Positions 33,030-45,136 of a DNA stretch of 64,000 bases are shown in pieces (positions within the stretch are counted from its first letter, which is position 1; the number at the start of each line of letters is the position of its first letter). The DNA is from Metaphire vulgaris (Eukaryota > Annelida > Clitellata > Crassiclitellata > Megascolecidae), in the NCBI GenBank assembly GCA_018105865.1, contig CM030862.1, positions 5,102,144 to 5,166,143 on the forward strand, written 5' to 3'. Below the pieces are notes generated by a model that was not told where the DNA came from, did not search any database, and saw only the letters and a program-made list of their open reading frames with translations. Both the position numbers and the translations under genes were made by a program.

Positions 33030-35800
33030 GTTAACAGAATACATTGTTAGTTATTAACTTGAGACATGTAGCTGGTCTGGAAAAACCATGTCCTCAGGTG
33101 CTTCTTGTACGTATTGAGTGATGACAAGTTTTGTACAGTAGAAGGCTGACTATTCCAGGTCTTCGCAGTAGTAACTGGGAAGGTACGATCATCTACCGAG
33201 GTGAGGCGTGTACGTGGGACGTTTAGCGTCTTAGTAGAGGTTGACCTCAAGCGCTGTCGGCCCTCGAGATCTGCTGTCGGCTGCAGTTCAGGCTTTAGAT
33301 AAGCTGGGTCTATGCCGTGTAGGCAACGAAAAACCAGCAGCGCCAGTTTGTATTTTATGCGTTCACGGACTGAAAACAAAGGCAGGTTCATCAGTAATGG
33401 TGCAATGTACTCGTGCTGTCTAGTTCGATGGAGAAGGCGTGCAGCCGCGTGCAGTACTGTATGAAGTCGATTGATGTGGTACTTCCAGAGTGGCGTTTCC
33501 GTTATCAAGTTTTGTGATCACGATGGCGCGAATCAAGGTCTTCAGAGCAGTGATGGAGACGTATCTCCGTATACTGCGTATCATCCGTAGTGCAGCGAGG
33601 CAACCTGCAACGGTATGGGACACATGATGTTTCATCGTACCAGCGCTGCTAAAATAGATGCCGAGATTCCGAACGTAAGTTCTCGGCTGAAGGTCGAGGT
33701 CATTCATCCGGAATTAAGTGACAATTGCTGTCTCTCAATAACGACCCATAGGATTTCCGTTTTCGCGGCATTTAACTGAAGTCGATTGGATCTAAGGCAA
33801 ATCGTCATCTCGACGATGCAGTTCGATATTCGTTGCTGCAGTTGTTGAGAAGAGCAAGGTTGCCAACTCCCATAAATCTGAGTGTCGTCAGCATAAAGAT
33901 GCGGGCACAGAGCGTGTTTATGGGCTATATTTAATACTGTAATCAGTCACATAAAGAGCAAAGAGGATGGATCCTAAGATGAGCCTTGAGGGACCCCGCA
34001 AGTGGCGATATATTGCTCTCTCAGTCATTGAGTTGGCGCAGCGTACTGAGTTGGTTCGTTGGTCGAGATAGGATGAGAACTATTGGTGTACAGTATTGCA
34101 AACTCCGTACGTTAATGTTAGTCTTTTCAGCAGTGTTTCATGATCTACTGTATCAAACGCTGAAGTTATGACGATGATGTTTCTATCTTAGTTAATTCAG
34201 TCCCATAAATCAGTCCCATAATAAATAATAGTGCTATTTCCCGGCGTCTAGCTCGCGCAGTATATCAGCGTTAACCTCCGGGACCGCTGTCTCGATATGC
34301 AGGTCAGAAGAAGTGAGATAGTTAATGATTTGGCTAGACACCAATCGTTGCAGTAGCTTCGAGAGCATGGATAGAGATTGGCCTATATGATTGGACATCT
34401 GTAGCATCTAGGTTGTGTTTCTTGATGCGCGGTACTATGAAGTCTGATTTAATTATGGTGGGTACTTGCCCAATGGCTAATGAGCTATTAAAGAGCTCTG
34501 TTACAAATGTAACTAGTATATCAGCGCTCTCTTTGAAAAGCCAGGTTGGCATTTGGTCGCTGGAGCAGTACTTGTCTGGGAGGGCGTGTATGGCTGCGAC
34601 TACTTCCGGATCGTATTCCCGCGATTTTCTCTCTGATAGACTCGGCAAAGTGCGTTGCTGTAATTGAGTCGGGCACCGGCGTTAGCTCGCGGCCGAGTAG
34701 AGAGTCTATGGCTCTCCATTGGCGACCGGAGGAGGACTGTTCAGTATCCACTTTATGGTTCCAGAAGAATCTTTTTCCGACTAAGAAGTCGCCTATATTT
34801 CTTGCGTTGCAGTTCCCAGCTAGCGATAGCCGACAGGACATCTTGAGATTGCGCCCGGCGCTTGAGACGCTCTTTCCCGCGCAGCACTTTCTTCGCTTCC
34901 CGGCATTCGTCGTCGTACCATGGATCAGAGGAACGGCCCGACACGTGATGGATTTCGCCAGTATGAGCCTACCTAGCACTGCACAGATCTCATCGTTGTA
35001 TAAATCTGCCATCTCGTTCACATCCATCGTGGCCCACGACTCCGGTTTGCAGAGTGGGAAGAGCGTGAGCTCTCTTATACAAGCAGATAGCTAAAGCTTG
35101 CTCCACGCTCAAGTGGAGGAGACGTAGATCGGGCGGGCCGATATTGCGGTACGTCCCACTGCAACAGAGAGCCCTGCATTGACCACTGACAATGTCGGTA
35201 TAGTGGCATAATTCCGGAAAGCAAAAATGTATAGCATACCTCCCGCAATATATTTTGCATCAATGTTATTGAAAGTGAAGTTGTAAGTATTGAGATCTTT
35301 CAATTGCACAAAAGCAGCATCGTTGGGTCTGTCAAGTCGGACACTGAAATCACCAACGACGTAGATTGGTTCGGAGAACATCGCCAGTCGACTAATAAAT
35401 TCTGACAGTTCAGCAAAAAAGAGCTGCGTGGTGGCCATTGAGCCAGGGCGGGTAGACTACCGCCAGCACGCAGGACGACTCAGAGGTGATTCGCGCGCAG
35501 ACGAACTCGAAAGTTTGAGCTTTCATCGGGATGTCGGTCTTTGCCAGGCGTATTCCAGGGACAGAGCATAGGCGTATTCCAGGGATAGAGAATAGCTACT
35601 CCTCCGTGATTTGTAGTCAGAAGTTCAATTTCTTGTGGCATGCGAGTGCGCGCTCGCTCAACAACGCTGTATCCGTCAGCGAGTAAGCGACCGATCCAGA
35701 ATGAGTTAGAATCATACCAGGTCTTGCACAAGCATAAAACCTGGATCTGTTGATCATGACTAACTTATAACAGATCGTCCAGTTTCTTATTAAATGAACG
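33030..35800 (-). pseudogene. CR1/L2-like LINE, nearly full-length ORF2, decayed
   Basis: On the minus strand from the right: 35731-35480 endonuclease start ('ADGYSVVERARTR', 'NHGGVAIL'); 35438-35109 endonuclease centre ('YVVGDFSVRLDRPND'); 34944-34753 linker ('DPWYDDECREAKK'); 34648-34334 reverse-transcriptase entry ('SSDQMPTWLFKES', 'SYRPISI'); about 33905-33700 catalytic box 'LYADDTQIYG' and 'LQLNAAKTEIL'; 33707-33047 tail ('RLHTVLHAAARLLH', 'HEYIAPLLMNLPLFSVRER', 'AKTWNSQPST'). A stretch between about 33910 and 34330 is too broken to follow. Frames shift at least six times. The 3' 300 bp has a second copy at 1288-1600. It is a different family from the copies at 26.9 and 45.3 kb. Confidence 0.9.
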
Positions 35801-37511
35801 AATATTATTAGACACATTTCTATGGCACTGTCCACAGCGTTCATATGCAATGTTTATTTATTCTAGGCCTTCTCTGGAGGGAATTCCCTCCCCAAAAAAT
35901 TAAACTTAGCATTGGGAGGGGGAAATGTCCTTCCCAAAGTGTGACGAGTTTTATGTTTTTGTGGGGAGGGAGAAAAAAATAAGGATGGGCATTCGGAGAG
36001 GCAAAGTATATATGGATGACCATTTTTCGCCTGTCAGGACATTCCGAGAGGGAAAATTTTTTACGGTTGACCGTTTTTTCGGTTTTTGCTTGTAAAGGTA
36101 TTTGAAACTCCAACTTTGTCCCCCCCCCAAACATTTCAAACTCCCCTAAGTCGAGGTGGCTAGAATAAACACTGGTTGACATGGCGCTGGAGGTGTACTG
36201 ATAGCACTTTCACATCTAACTTCGAAGCTCACTACTCGAATACCTGAGCGTACAGTTCGTGTCAGTGTCGGGCAAGATCGGTGTAGTGTTCGGCGAGGCC
36301 GGCACAATCCTTGTATGCTAACGAGTAGAAGCCAGACGACGCCATCTCTAAATCTACTGGAAATTCTACTTGTGTACTTTCTACTTCTACTTCTACTTTC
36401 ACCAACATTAACCGTCCTCGCTCAGCTCAGTCGCAGAATCGATCTCGCGATTCGAAACCAACGATAAAAGCAGAAGCAGCTGCGCAGCTTAGAGCAAAAA
36501 GCAGCGCTCGCAGACTGCGCTAGACGACGAAGTAATCCCAGTGACGAAGATCTCGTGACAGCATGGCAACAAACGTTCACGATGATCCTGCAGCCTCAAA
36601 AAACCAGCTGAGAAACGTAACGGCGGCCATCGTGATTAACGGTGATTTTTAAAATGTTAACGGTGTTCATTAAAAGATAGATCTCTTTCTCCAAAATTTA
36701 ACCGAAGTCACTAGAATAATTATTAAATTGGTACTATTCCCAGATGAACTGTCGAACAGTACGAATTTTAGTACATCGTGAAAAGCCAAACGAGGAAATA
36801 ATCCGAAAAAACAGCATTAAATCACAAGATCGAAATGTTCTGGCAACCACACGCGGCGCCACCTACTGAATATGGAGCATCGATTTCCGTTTGTCCGGGA
36901 TGTGCACTCTTAAAGTTGTTACTTTTCATCCCAACCTACTGTCCAGTCGCTACATCATTTCGCTGACTAAGCTACGTGTGGCCTGCTGCTTCTTTATTTT
37001 TATTTAAAAAAGTTTTGCTTCCATGCCACTTCCTCCTTTAGAATCGTGAGTTCTCCGCCTTTAGAAACGTGAGTTTTGTAGGTATTTGTAGAGTTCTTGT
37101 ATGTATTCCTCCAAGTCTGCTTTTAACCACCACCTCCTCCTTCTCCTTCTCCTCCTCCCCCTCCACCTATGTCACCAACTTTATTTGTTTACATAGTTGC
37201 TGGTGATTTTTTTTTACATAGTTGCTCACACGAAGCTCTCCAATCTGATGGTGCATGTTCGTTTTGCCATTTTCCTTTTGCCTTCTTGAATTCGTCTTCT
37301 CTGGGACTTTTATATTTTGAGAAGCCTGCTGTTTCTGCTTTCCTTCATTCTTCCATTAAATCTAGTATATCATGTGTTGTCCATTGTTACTTGCTTTGCG
37401 ATTTATTTTTTGGAAAGTCTCTTCAGTTATTTATTATTCATTATGTGGAACAGACTGGAAAAGGCTAGTGAATGTCGCGATGCATTGCATATTGCCTGAA
37501 TGCTATAAAAG
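35801..37511. other. Non-coding; CT-rich and short repeats
   Basis: 35850-36180 is rich in 'gggaggg' / 'cccctcc' blocks, with weak inverted ends ('tgtttattta' / 'gaataaaca'). 36180-36640 is GC-richer with several CG words. About 37120-37170 is a CT-rich run. ORFs such as 37169-37468 show no recognisable domain. Confidence 0.4.
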
Positions 37512-37804
37512 CAGAGGCGTCATTTGGGAAGAATAAGGGTCCGTGGCTCCCCCAAAGGAAATGAAGAAATAAAGTAGAAGGTGCTAAATAAATAAGATGT
37601 TAAATTTTACAAAATCGCCAACAATTGCCCAGAATTTGCAAAAATTTGGCAAAATTTGCCAAAATTGGTTTAAAAGTTGCCAAAAATTGCAAAAATTTGG
37701 CCAAATTTTGTAGAGATTGGTAGAGATTAGTAATTTGGTAAAATTGGTAGAGATGGCCAATTTGGCCATCTCTACCCCCAGAAAAGTATGAAATGACACT
37801 ACTG
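37512..37804. mobile_element. hAT MITE, 293 bp, exact 8-bp duplication
   Basis: The ends are cagaggcgtcattt and aaatgacactactg. The duplication 'tataaaag' lies at 37504-37511 and 37805-37812. The centre has many 'aaaatttgcc' and 'ggtagagat' words. It is the same family as 22401-22534. Confidence 0.95.
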
Positions 37805-38011
37805 TATAAAAGCAACGTTATTTCAAAAACAAAATTTTTATACATAATTGCTATTTATTATGATATGTTAATTGGCACAAATGGCAAAATAAAGCAAAAT
37901 TATCCTAATGTAAAAATGCGGTAATTAAAACAAAACAGACAAATATATTTAAATAAAATGTCAACTTTGGGGCTTATCCAAATGTGGGTACATAGAAGCC
38001 CTTAATACCGG
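37805..38011. other. Short AT-rich spacer
   Basis: Nothing recognised. Confidence 0.4.
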
Positions 38012-38058
38012 TATAGTATATTATAATGACTCCCATATAATAATAACTCCTCCCTCAT

Positions 38059-38094
<36 letters not shown>

Positions 38095-38627
38095 ATGACT
38101 CCCCCATCATTATTATATATATAATAATAACTCTCTCTATATTATAATAACTCCCTTAGTTTTTCAGAAGCCAGGTGATATACCATGGTCTAGAACACCA
38201 AAAGTTTTTTATATCGAGGATTGTTCCAAGAGTGTGCTTGTGAGATTCAAAATTTGTTGTTTTAGTATCAATTATATTAATTATTGGCATTTACGTGGAG
38301 AAATAAGGCTGAAACCATATTGATCAGTGGATAGCATATTAAATGCATCTAAGTAGTTTAACATTCTGGTAAGCATTGTCCTTTCAGGAATTTTAGGAAA
38401 ACTGGGAGATTGGAAATGGGTCTATAATTTGATATAACCAGTTTAGATACATTTTTTTATAAATTGGGGTTATTTTTTCAATTTTTAGGCCTACTTCTTC
38501 TGGGGAGTTATTATAATATAGAGAGAGTTATTATTATATATATAATAATGAGGGGAGAGTCTTTATTATATATATATATAATGAGAGGGGAGTTATTATT
38601 ATATGGGAGTCATTATAATATGCTACA
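38012..38627 (-). mobile_element. CCGG-flanked inverted-repeat element, copy A (616 bp)
   Basis: It begins 'tatagtatattataatgact' and ends with the reverse complement of 'tgtagcatattataatgact'. CCGG is present on both sides (38008-38011 and 38628-38631). The arms extend about 130 bp and are very AT-rich, with 'ataataataactcc' and (AT)n blocks. The ~340-bp core, read on the minus strand, encodes pieces of a LINE reverse transcriptase ('EKITPIYK', and a 'DPFPISQFS' segment in the place of 'NYRPISNLP'). Copies B (47782-50793) and D (51392-51988) carry the same core. Confidence 0.85.
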
Positions 38628-38812
38628 CCGGTACTATTTTGCGGGCTAAAATAATAACATCAATATTCATAGATAAATAATAGCTTTACTAAATAAATTA
38701 ATGAATAATACCATGCGTCATGAAGCTTTCACTGGAGATATCAATTATGTAAAGTCGATCTAAAACCGCCTATGTTATATTGTATCCTCTTGGCACGCTT
38801 TCGCTACGACAG
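38628..38812. other. No recognisable feature
   Basis: AT-rich and non-coding. Confidence 0.4.
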
Positions 38813-38856
38813 AGTTGCTTTAATTACTATCATAAAGCTCAACAGTTCTGTCGTAG

Positions 38857-38925
<69 letters not shown>

Positions 38926-39290
38926 GTTGTACTGTACACATGCACAAACTCAAACATCGACGCACGGCTCTTGAGCATTTCAAAGGTCGTTTGACTGCCA
39001 TGATAGGTGTACATATGATAGGTGTAAAAGAAAGCGTAGCTTCAGTTTGCATTTTACAATTTTACATGATTCGCCCTTCATTAAAATTGTCACAAGTTCC
39101 GAGAAAGGGACTAAATGGAGCATTGTGAGCGAGGGCTTAGACGGATCTGCAGCCGATAATTTAGCACTAATTATGACCTCGAGATTTGGTTAATATGTTC
39201 ATGGCTACATGACACAGTTGGTTTAATTACTAGAATAAAGCGTATAACGTTCTGTTGTAGTACATACATGTTGTAGTACAAACAAGGCAA
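38813..39290. repeat. Diverged direct repeat containing (AT)n
   Basis: 38813-38945 and 39219-39290 share 'tttaattact', 'ataaagc', 'gttctgt.gtag' and 'tacatgttgta'. The first copy has a 65-bp (AT)n expansion (38862-38923) in the place where the second has 'acatacatg'. The expansion arose after duplication. Confidence 0.75.
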
Positions 39291-39659
39291 TCGCCAAACT
39301 TTAAAATGCTTTCCAGCTCATTAGAATGTTGAACTTCGGAGCAAATTTGGAGACTATAATTATTGACAGTTATTTGGGAATAAGTTAAAGAGATATGATT
39401 GGAAATTATACACATTTGCAAAATCTTGACACGAAAAAGTCAAATTCAAAAAAGATCAAAGACAGAAAATATAAATATTTTGACATATTTGCATAATGAA
39501 ATATGAAAGACCAATGTAATGCAAAGACCTAGTAATGGTGGGTAGATCAGAAGTTCTACGATATTCTTGAATGGACTTGGACACACACTACGGACACAAA
39601 CATGGTCGAAAGAAGACAAACACAACGGTATAGACACCGTTGTCTCCGACAGTCCTTAA
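39291..39659. other. No recognisable feature
   Basis: Non-coding, AT-rich. Confidence 0.45.
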
Positions 39660-40160
39660 GCCTAAGGACTATGAAGTGTGATGATGCTGATGATGCTGAT
39701 ACTGCTGATGATGATGACGATGATGATGACTGATGACGATGACGATGGTCATGATCGTGATCATGATTATGATCATGATGATCATTCGGGAATCCCCTAA
39801 CCCTTCGTTATATAAATTGTTCTTCTTAATGTTTCTGCACGAACCTCGTCGTTAGTCTTGGCATTCTGCTCCTCTTATGGCTCCGCTAACGCCAACCTTT
39901 TCCCCGGATGGCCACATGTGCAGTTTTACAAGAACTGTCCCAACAATTCTTGTTTCACCGAATTTACGTGATCAGTACGCTGTCGATATTGTACGACTTA
40001 TTGGCAATGATGGTTTCTTGGCAAAATCAAGCATCAAATATATCAAAAATGTTCCACAATGTAAAATTCCTGTGTCCACGAACTCTTCAAAGAACGCTTA
40101 TCAGATATCTTGCTTTTATGACGATGATATATATAAGATGAGGACAATTGACTAATTTCT
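39660..40160 (+). other. Degenerate GAT repeat and an orphan 92-aa ORF
   Basis: 39680-39785 is imperfect GAT/GAC repeat ending in 'gatcatgatgatcat'. The ORF 39877-40155 begins MAPLTPTFSPDG and has no motif I recognise. It may be chance or an old coding fragment; composition is unremarkable. Confidence 0.3.
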
Positions 40161-40360
40161 GAAAGACTCGGCGAACCAAATAAAATGGCTTGACGAGCCA
40201 CATTCTGGCCCTCGGATCACGGGTTGGACACCCTGCACAAAAAGATACGAAGAAAGACATTTATATCCCATTTAGTACGACAGGTACTAGTGGTGAGATC
40301 GAGGTCTGTGGCGAAGCCCTAGGTGCAGTAATATATTGAGTAATAAAAAATGATGATGAT

Positions 40361-40361
<1 letters not shown>

Positions 40362-40446
<85 letters not shown>

Positions 40447-40466
40447 TGACGAAAGGAACAGACGTT

Positions 40467-40543
<77 letters not shown>

Positions 40544-40563
40544 CGCGAAAAGGAACAGACGTT

Positions 40564-40657
<94 letters not shown>
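40362..40657. repeat. (AAT)n microsatellite with internal higher-order repeat
   Basis: Three AAT runs are separated by two near-identical 25-30-bp linkers containing 'gaaaggaacagacgtttata' (about 40450) and 'gaaaaggaacagacgtttat' (about 40546). A unit of AAT run plus linker has therefore duplicated. Confidence 0.9.
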
Positions 40658-40740
40658 TGTCGTGCTCACCGCGGTAAAAACTTCAGGTAACTTTTAAACA
40701 TATCGAAGAAACTTTTAAAGGGACGGAAAAACTGCAGTTG

Positions 40741-41057
40741 CCGTGTCTACACAGCTGGAAGAGGGCAATATCTGTGCCGCTGTGAGAATTCTTTGTTCAG
40801 AGGATGAACCAGTTCTTCAAGACGGAGATAGACTGAAAGAGCTGAGAAGAAAACACCCAGAGCCACAGGCTAATGAATCAATGCTTTCACAGCAACTGCC
40901 TCCAACTGTCTTCCAGGCATTACCGAATGATTTGCTGAAATCCGCTCTTTTCCGCCAGGATCATCCGGAGCTAATAATTAAAAAGCGCGACTTAAATGTA
41001 AATGACGGCTATCCATACATAGTTCGTTATTTTCCTTTAGAAACTCGCGGAGTTTAA
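40741..41057 (+). pseudogene. Retroelement-like polyprotein fragment
   Basis: The open frame encodes 'QLEEGNICAAVRILCSED', 'DRLKELRRKHPEPQ' and a short tail that ends with a stop. In my memory the pattern 'LEEG(D/N)..GAVR.L.S.D...L..L..KHP' occurs upstream of the reverse-transcriptase domain in certain animal retroelement proteins. No catalytic motif follows here, so this is at most a fragment. Not checked by search. Confidence 0.4.
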
Positions 41058-41112
41058 ATACAATATCGGCCGTATTAAATTTATAAGTTGGCTTAAAACT
41101 TGTTAAACTTTT

Positions 41113-41877
41113 ATGAAATCTTGTCAAGAAGCGAAAATTAGCAAAATTTCGTCGTATTTCTCAACAACTGGAGCTTCCGTCAACAAAAAGCGAAAGGTTG
41201 TTATCGATGTAAAGTCTGATGATGAAATGGATTCGAACGCGTCGCATGATTTTTCCAAGTTAAAGTCAGAATCACCGAAACATGATAGGGCTAAAATTGA
41301 AATTAGCGAACAAAATGAAATAAAAAGTGATTGGCCTAGTTGCTGGAAATTAGAACAGAGAAAATATTTTTTTCTAAAAATGAGTGGCTGCATTTTAGCG
41401 ATCGGAAACTTGACTGTTAATTGTGTAGGCCTACAAATATCGGAACGCTCGGAGTCGAGGTGAAAATGGGAGTACAAATTTAAAAGGAATGGGCGAATAC
41501 ATCGGTAAGTTATAATGGCGATGAGAAGACGCACCTTATATCCTTGCTGAAAAAATTTGTCCAACACAGAGAATCGGCTGTACACAAAGCTGCGGAAAAG
41601 TTGGCTGCCGAATCGGAAAAAGCGAGCGTGAAGAAAGTTCTAGCGAAGTTATTATAACGCGAGAAATTAACGACTGCCAACATTTTTCGCACTGCGTATA
41701 AAGTTGCGAAGGAAAATCAATCTTTCAACAACTTCGAAACAGAGCTTCATCTACAAGAACTTAATGGACTCGATATGGGTCGAATTCTGCATTCAAGAAT
41801 TTCTTGTACAAACATTATCAATCATATCAGCGAAGAAATGAGGAAACATATTACAAAAAAATGTGAGTTCAAGAAGT
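41113..41877 (+). pseudogene. hAT-derived DUF4371/KIAA1586-like protein, N-terminal half, decayed
   Basis: The first frame (41113-41463) starts MKSCQEAKISKISSYF and runs to 'WPSCWKLEQRKYF'. A shift is then needed to read a cysteine pair ('C.LCRPTNIGTLGVEV'), 'EWANTSVSYNGDEKT' and 'FVQHRESAVHKAAEKL'. After a further stop come 'TTANIFRTAYKVAKENQSF', 'ELNGLDMGRILHSR' and 'NHISEEMRKHI'. This is the order of TTF-type finger, linker and start of the hAT-like catalytic region. It ends before the acidic triad. At least three frameshifts or stops are present. Confidence 0.65.
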
Positions 41878-42485
41878 AAAATTTAATTGATTATTGAACG
41901 ATATCGCGATATCTCTTTGTATCAAGCAAATTAAAACATTAAAAGACTGGTCATACATCAGATGAGGATTCTATAAAATTGTGGATTTATGTGAATATTT
42001 GTTTAATACAATTTTTGAATTTTTTTAAAACTTCCCATTGTTATCGGTTTTCGTAAATAACGCTACTTTAAACATTATTCAGATTTAACGAAGGTGCTGG
42101 TACAAAAGGTATCACTGCCAGGCGCCTCAGAGGCCCGGGACAGGTGGAATTTTTAAGCGAGAAAAAAGTCTTTGCAAAATTGTTAAAAATTGGCTCATGG
42201 GTCATCGCCACATTTTTACGTGACAAGCAAAAAAGGTAATCGCAAATATTTCAAAATCATCACCTAATTTTGAGGCCCCTCTCTGATGGAGGCCCGGGCC
42301 AAATGGCCCTCCTGGCCCCCCTCTGGATGGGCCTGACCAGTGCTATACATAACACACCTCGGCGCCAAGAGAGTTCCTGCACATTTTTCAAAGACTTTCA
42401 GCACTGCTTTTTAAGATCAATATATACCGCAGTGTAATGACGTCAATTTTCGGTTATTTACAATCCGTAGAGAATTCATTTCTGA
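41878..42485. other. No assigned feature
   Basis: AT-rich to 42060, then a stretch with 'ggcccggg' and 'ggcccctct' blocks (42130-42330) that looks like degraded MITE sequence, but no matching ends were found. Confidence 0.35.
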
Positions 42486-42996
42486 GTGTGACCACCAAAT
42501 TTCATAGTTGCCTCACCAAGCAATCTTCAGAAGCAATCTCCAGTATCAGCAGCTTGATTCTCACGGGTCTCCAAACTTGTAATTATTCTTCCTTTTCGGT
42601 GGTAGCATTTCGCATCATCATGGAATTAAGGGTCATCGCCAAAAATGGTCATCGCCAGGGTGACGCTATGGTGTTAAAAATTAAATGGACCCAAGTTCGC
42701 GGACTGGAGCATGGCTGACGTCAGTCCTTCCTTTCAGAGGTCTGTAATCGTACATATTGTGTTAATTAGTGTTGTCATTATCCAGTGTTGTGATCTCGAG
42801 GCCAAGGTCTCGGGTCTCGAGTGCACTCGAGTTTGCCAACAGCGGGTGTGTGACCACCAAATTTCATAGTTGCCTCACCAAGCAATCTTCAGAAGCAATC
42901 TCCAGGATCAGCAGCTTGATTCTCACGGGTCTCCAAACTTTGAATTATTCTTCCTTTTCGGTGGTAGCATTTCGCATCATCATGGAATTAAGGGTC
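42486..42996 (+). repeat. Direct repeat of ~150 bp, one copy outside and one inside the hAT element
   Basis: 42486-42634 and 42846-42996 both run from 'gtgtgaccaccaaatttcat' to 'ggaattaagggtc', about 97 % identical by eye. The left copy is outside the hAT left end (42783) and the right copy is 63 bp inside it. Confidence 0.95.
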
Positions 42997-43469
42997 TTGA
43001 TATCGAGATCACAGGGGTAAAGTCTTGCTATTGGTCTCGGAATCTAGCATCTGAAGTCTTGAATTTGTCTCGAGACCTGGTTGCAAAAGTCTCGAATTCT
43101 CCATAACTCGAGACCTGGCTGCAAATTTTCGAGTTCTCATTAACTTCAGTCATCGCAAATCTGTTGTCATCATTTGCGTTACATCATTTGTTTTGTTAAT
43201 AAATATGAAGGAATGCCTACAGAGCGACTAGTTGTAGGCCTACATTTGGTACTTTATGCTGGTGTTCTCCGTAATAAATGGCAATTCCATACAATTATTT
43301 AAGTCTATGTTTTGACCGAAAGTTATCTGTGTATTCAGGTTTGTTTTACCGTTTTTATGTTTAGTAATTGTTATGATTGTCATACTTCTGTAATCAGTGT
43401 CAGTGTCAAACTATACTGTAATTTAAACACTGCAATTAATGGCGGATAAGGGAATACCTGATCCTAAAC

Positions 43470-43749
43470 CAGTGGCGTAGCGTGACTTTTGGGGACCCGG
43501 GGGTATCTTTGCCATGGGGCCCCAGAGTTTCGAGCTAACGAGCAAAAAAAAAAAAACAAAAACGTTATCGCCTCCTTTTTCATCCTGACGAGCAAAAAAA
43601 GGTCGTCAGCATATCATTTCTAGGGTTAGGGTTAGGGTTAAGTTAGGGTTAACCCTAACCTAACTCTAGGTTAGACCCCTCTTCGGACCCCTCCCGTCCG
43701 GGGCCCGGGGCTGTCAACAAAGTGCCCCCCGCCCCTAGTTACGCCACTG
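43470..43749. mobile_element. hAT MITE, 280 bp, telomere-like core, exact 8-bp duplication
   Basis: It starts cagtggcgtagcgtgac and ends tagttacgccactg. The duplication 'tcctaaac' lies at 43462-43469 and 43750-43757. 43619-43673 is TTAGGG-type repeat that turns into CCCTAA, a palindromic telomere-like tract. It is inserted in transposase exon 1, ten codons after the ATG, and shares its ends with 17064-17263. Confidence 0.95.
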
Positions 43750-44541
43750 TCCTAAACTTCCCTAAAGGCCAAGTTGAAGCCACCACGCACCTTAACGTTT
43801 GCGTTTCATTCGTTCAGCATCGTTGCGAAAGATGATAACAAGTGGCAGGCGCAGTGCTGCCATTGTAACAGTGTTATTATGGAATCACGAGGAACTACAT
43901 CTGGATTTGTAAGGTAGGTGGAACCGTAGAATGTTTGTTTCTAGTTGGGTTTATAAATTTTATTTAGTTTCTGATGCACTAGGTCACAGTGGACCTGTTC
44001 ACGCTAGCCAATCATCCCTATTGGAATTATAAGAAGGTGTCATTGAAACAAAAACTAGATGCTGAATTGAATCTGAAATAAAAAAAATTAATTAATGAAT
44101 TATCAATTATATTTGTTGCACTTAACTGAATATCGCATATGTGGATTGCCTGGATGTGATGCAACATGCAATAGAAAGATTATGGTATTTTTATACAGGC
44201 ACCTTCAAAGAAAGCACCCAGAGCAGCAAAAATATACATTTCGGAAGGATACCATGGAAAGATAGATTTATCTCAGGGTTCCATGATGTTATTCGTTGGT
44301 CGGTCATCAGATGCTTCTTTTCGTCTCAATCATCTTCAACAGCAAAAGTTGGAGTCTCTTGTTGTTGCATGTGGCGTTCCAATGTCTGTTTTTAATAAAC
44401 CACAGTTTAAGACCTTCATTAATTACTGCAATTCCAAATTGTCGAAAGACTGTTACCTATGGCCTTCTCTCAAAGCTGCATTGAGAGCCTACGAACAATC
44501 CTCCTCACTAGAGTACACCAGGCAAATCATGTCTGTATGAC

Positions 44542-44611
<70 letters not shown>

Positions 44612-45077
44612 TGGACTGACTCAGTCCATGTAATTCATTTTTTGCAAAAATTGTTCATACATTGCAGTGCTTTTTCTGGTCTTTTTGGTCTGTTGACATT
44701 AACTCCATTCAGAGGTTCGCACACTGCAGAAGAAAATTTAATAGAAAAAGCCATTACCGAAAATCATCTAGAGACTAAAGGTTTCTTATATCACAACAGA
44801 CAATGCTAACCACATGAAACGAGCATTTGACGTATTAAGAGAATTGCAAGATGTTCAAGCCACCGAGCTAGATGAAGCTGATGAGGGTGTATTGGATGAC
44901 GTGTGACGATCCGTCGTGGTCTGTTATAATGACGATTCAGTTGATATTAACCAAGTGATCCATCGGAATTGCGCTATGAGATTTGCTTGTTTCTGTTACA
45001 CTTTGCAGGTTGTCATTAAACAGCCTGCTTAAGTTGAACACTCCCTACAATTCGTTCTTTTACAGCAGTGTAGCAAG

Positions 45078-45136
45078 TTGCCTGGCTGCCTTTCCTATGG
45101 CTAATTTAAGAAAGGCTGAACGCCTAAGAATAAGCA
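45078..45136 (+). repeat. 59-bp perfect inverted copy of a nearby CR1 3' UTR segment
   Basis: This segment is the exact reverse complement of 45356-45414, part of the 3' UTR of the CR1 inserted in the Gypsy 5' LTR. It lies in the hAT transposase exon, 52 bp outside the Gypsy edge. Other CR1 3' tails in the window are less similar to either. Confidence 0.95.

Noticed and set aside
35851..36174. Possible MITE with 'tgtttattta' / 'gaataaaca' ends
   Set aside because: The inverted ends need a gap and no target duplication is present.
43617..43673. Chromosome-end telomere or fusion site
   Set aside because: The tract is short, palindromic, and lies within a MITE bounded by an exact 8-bp duplication.
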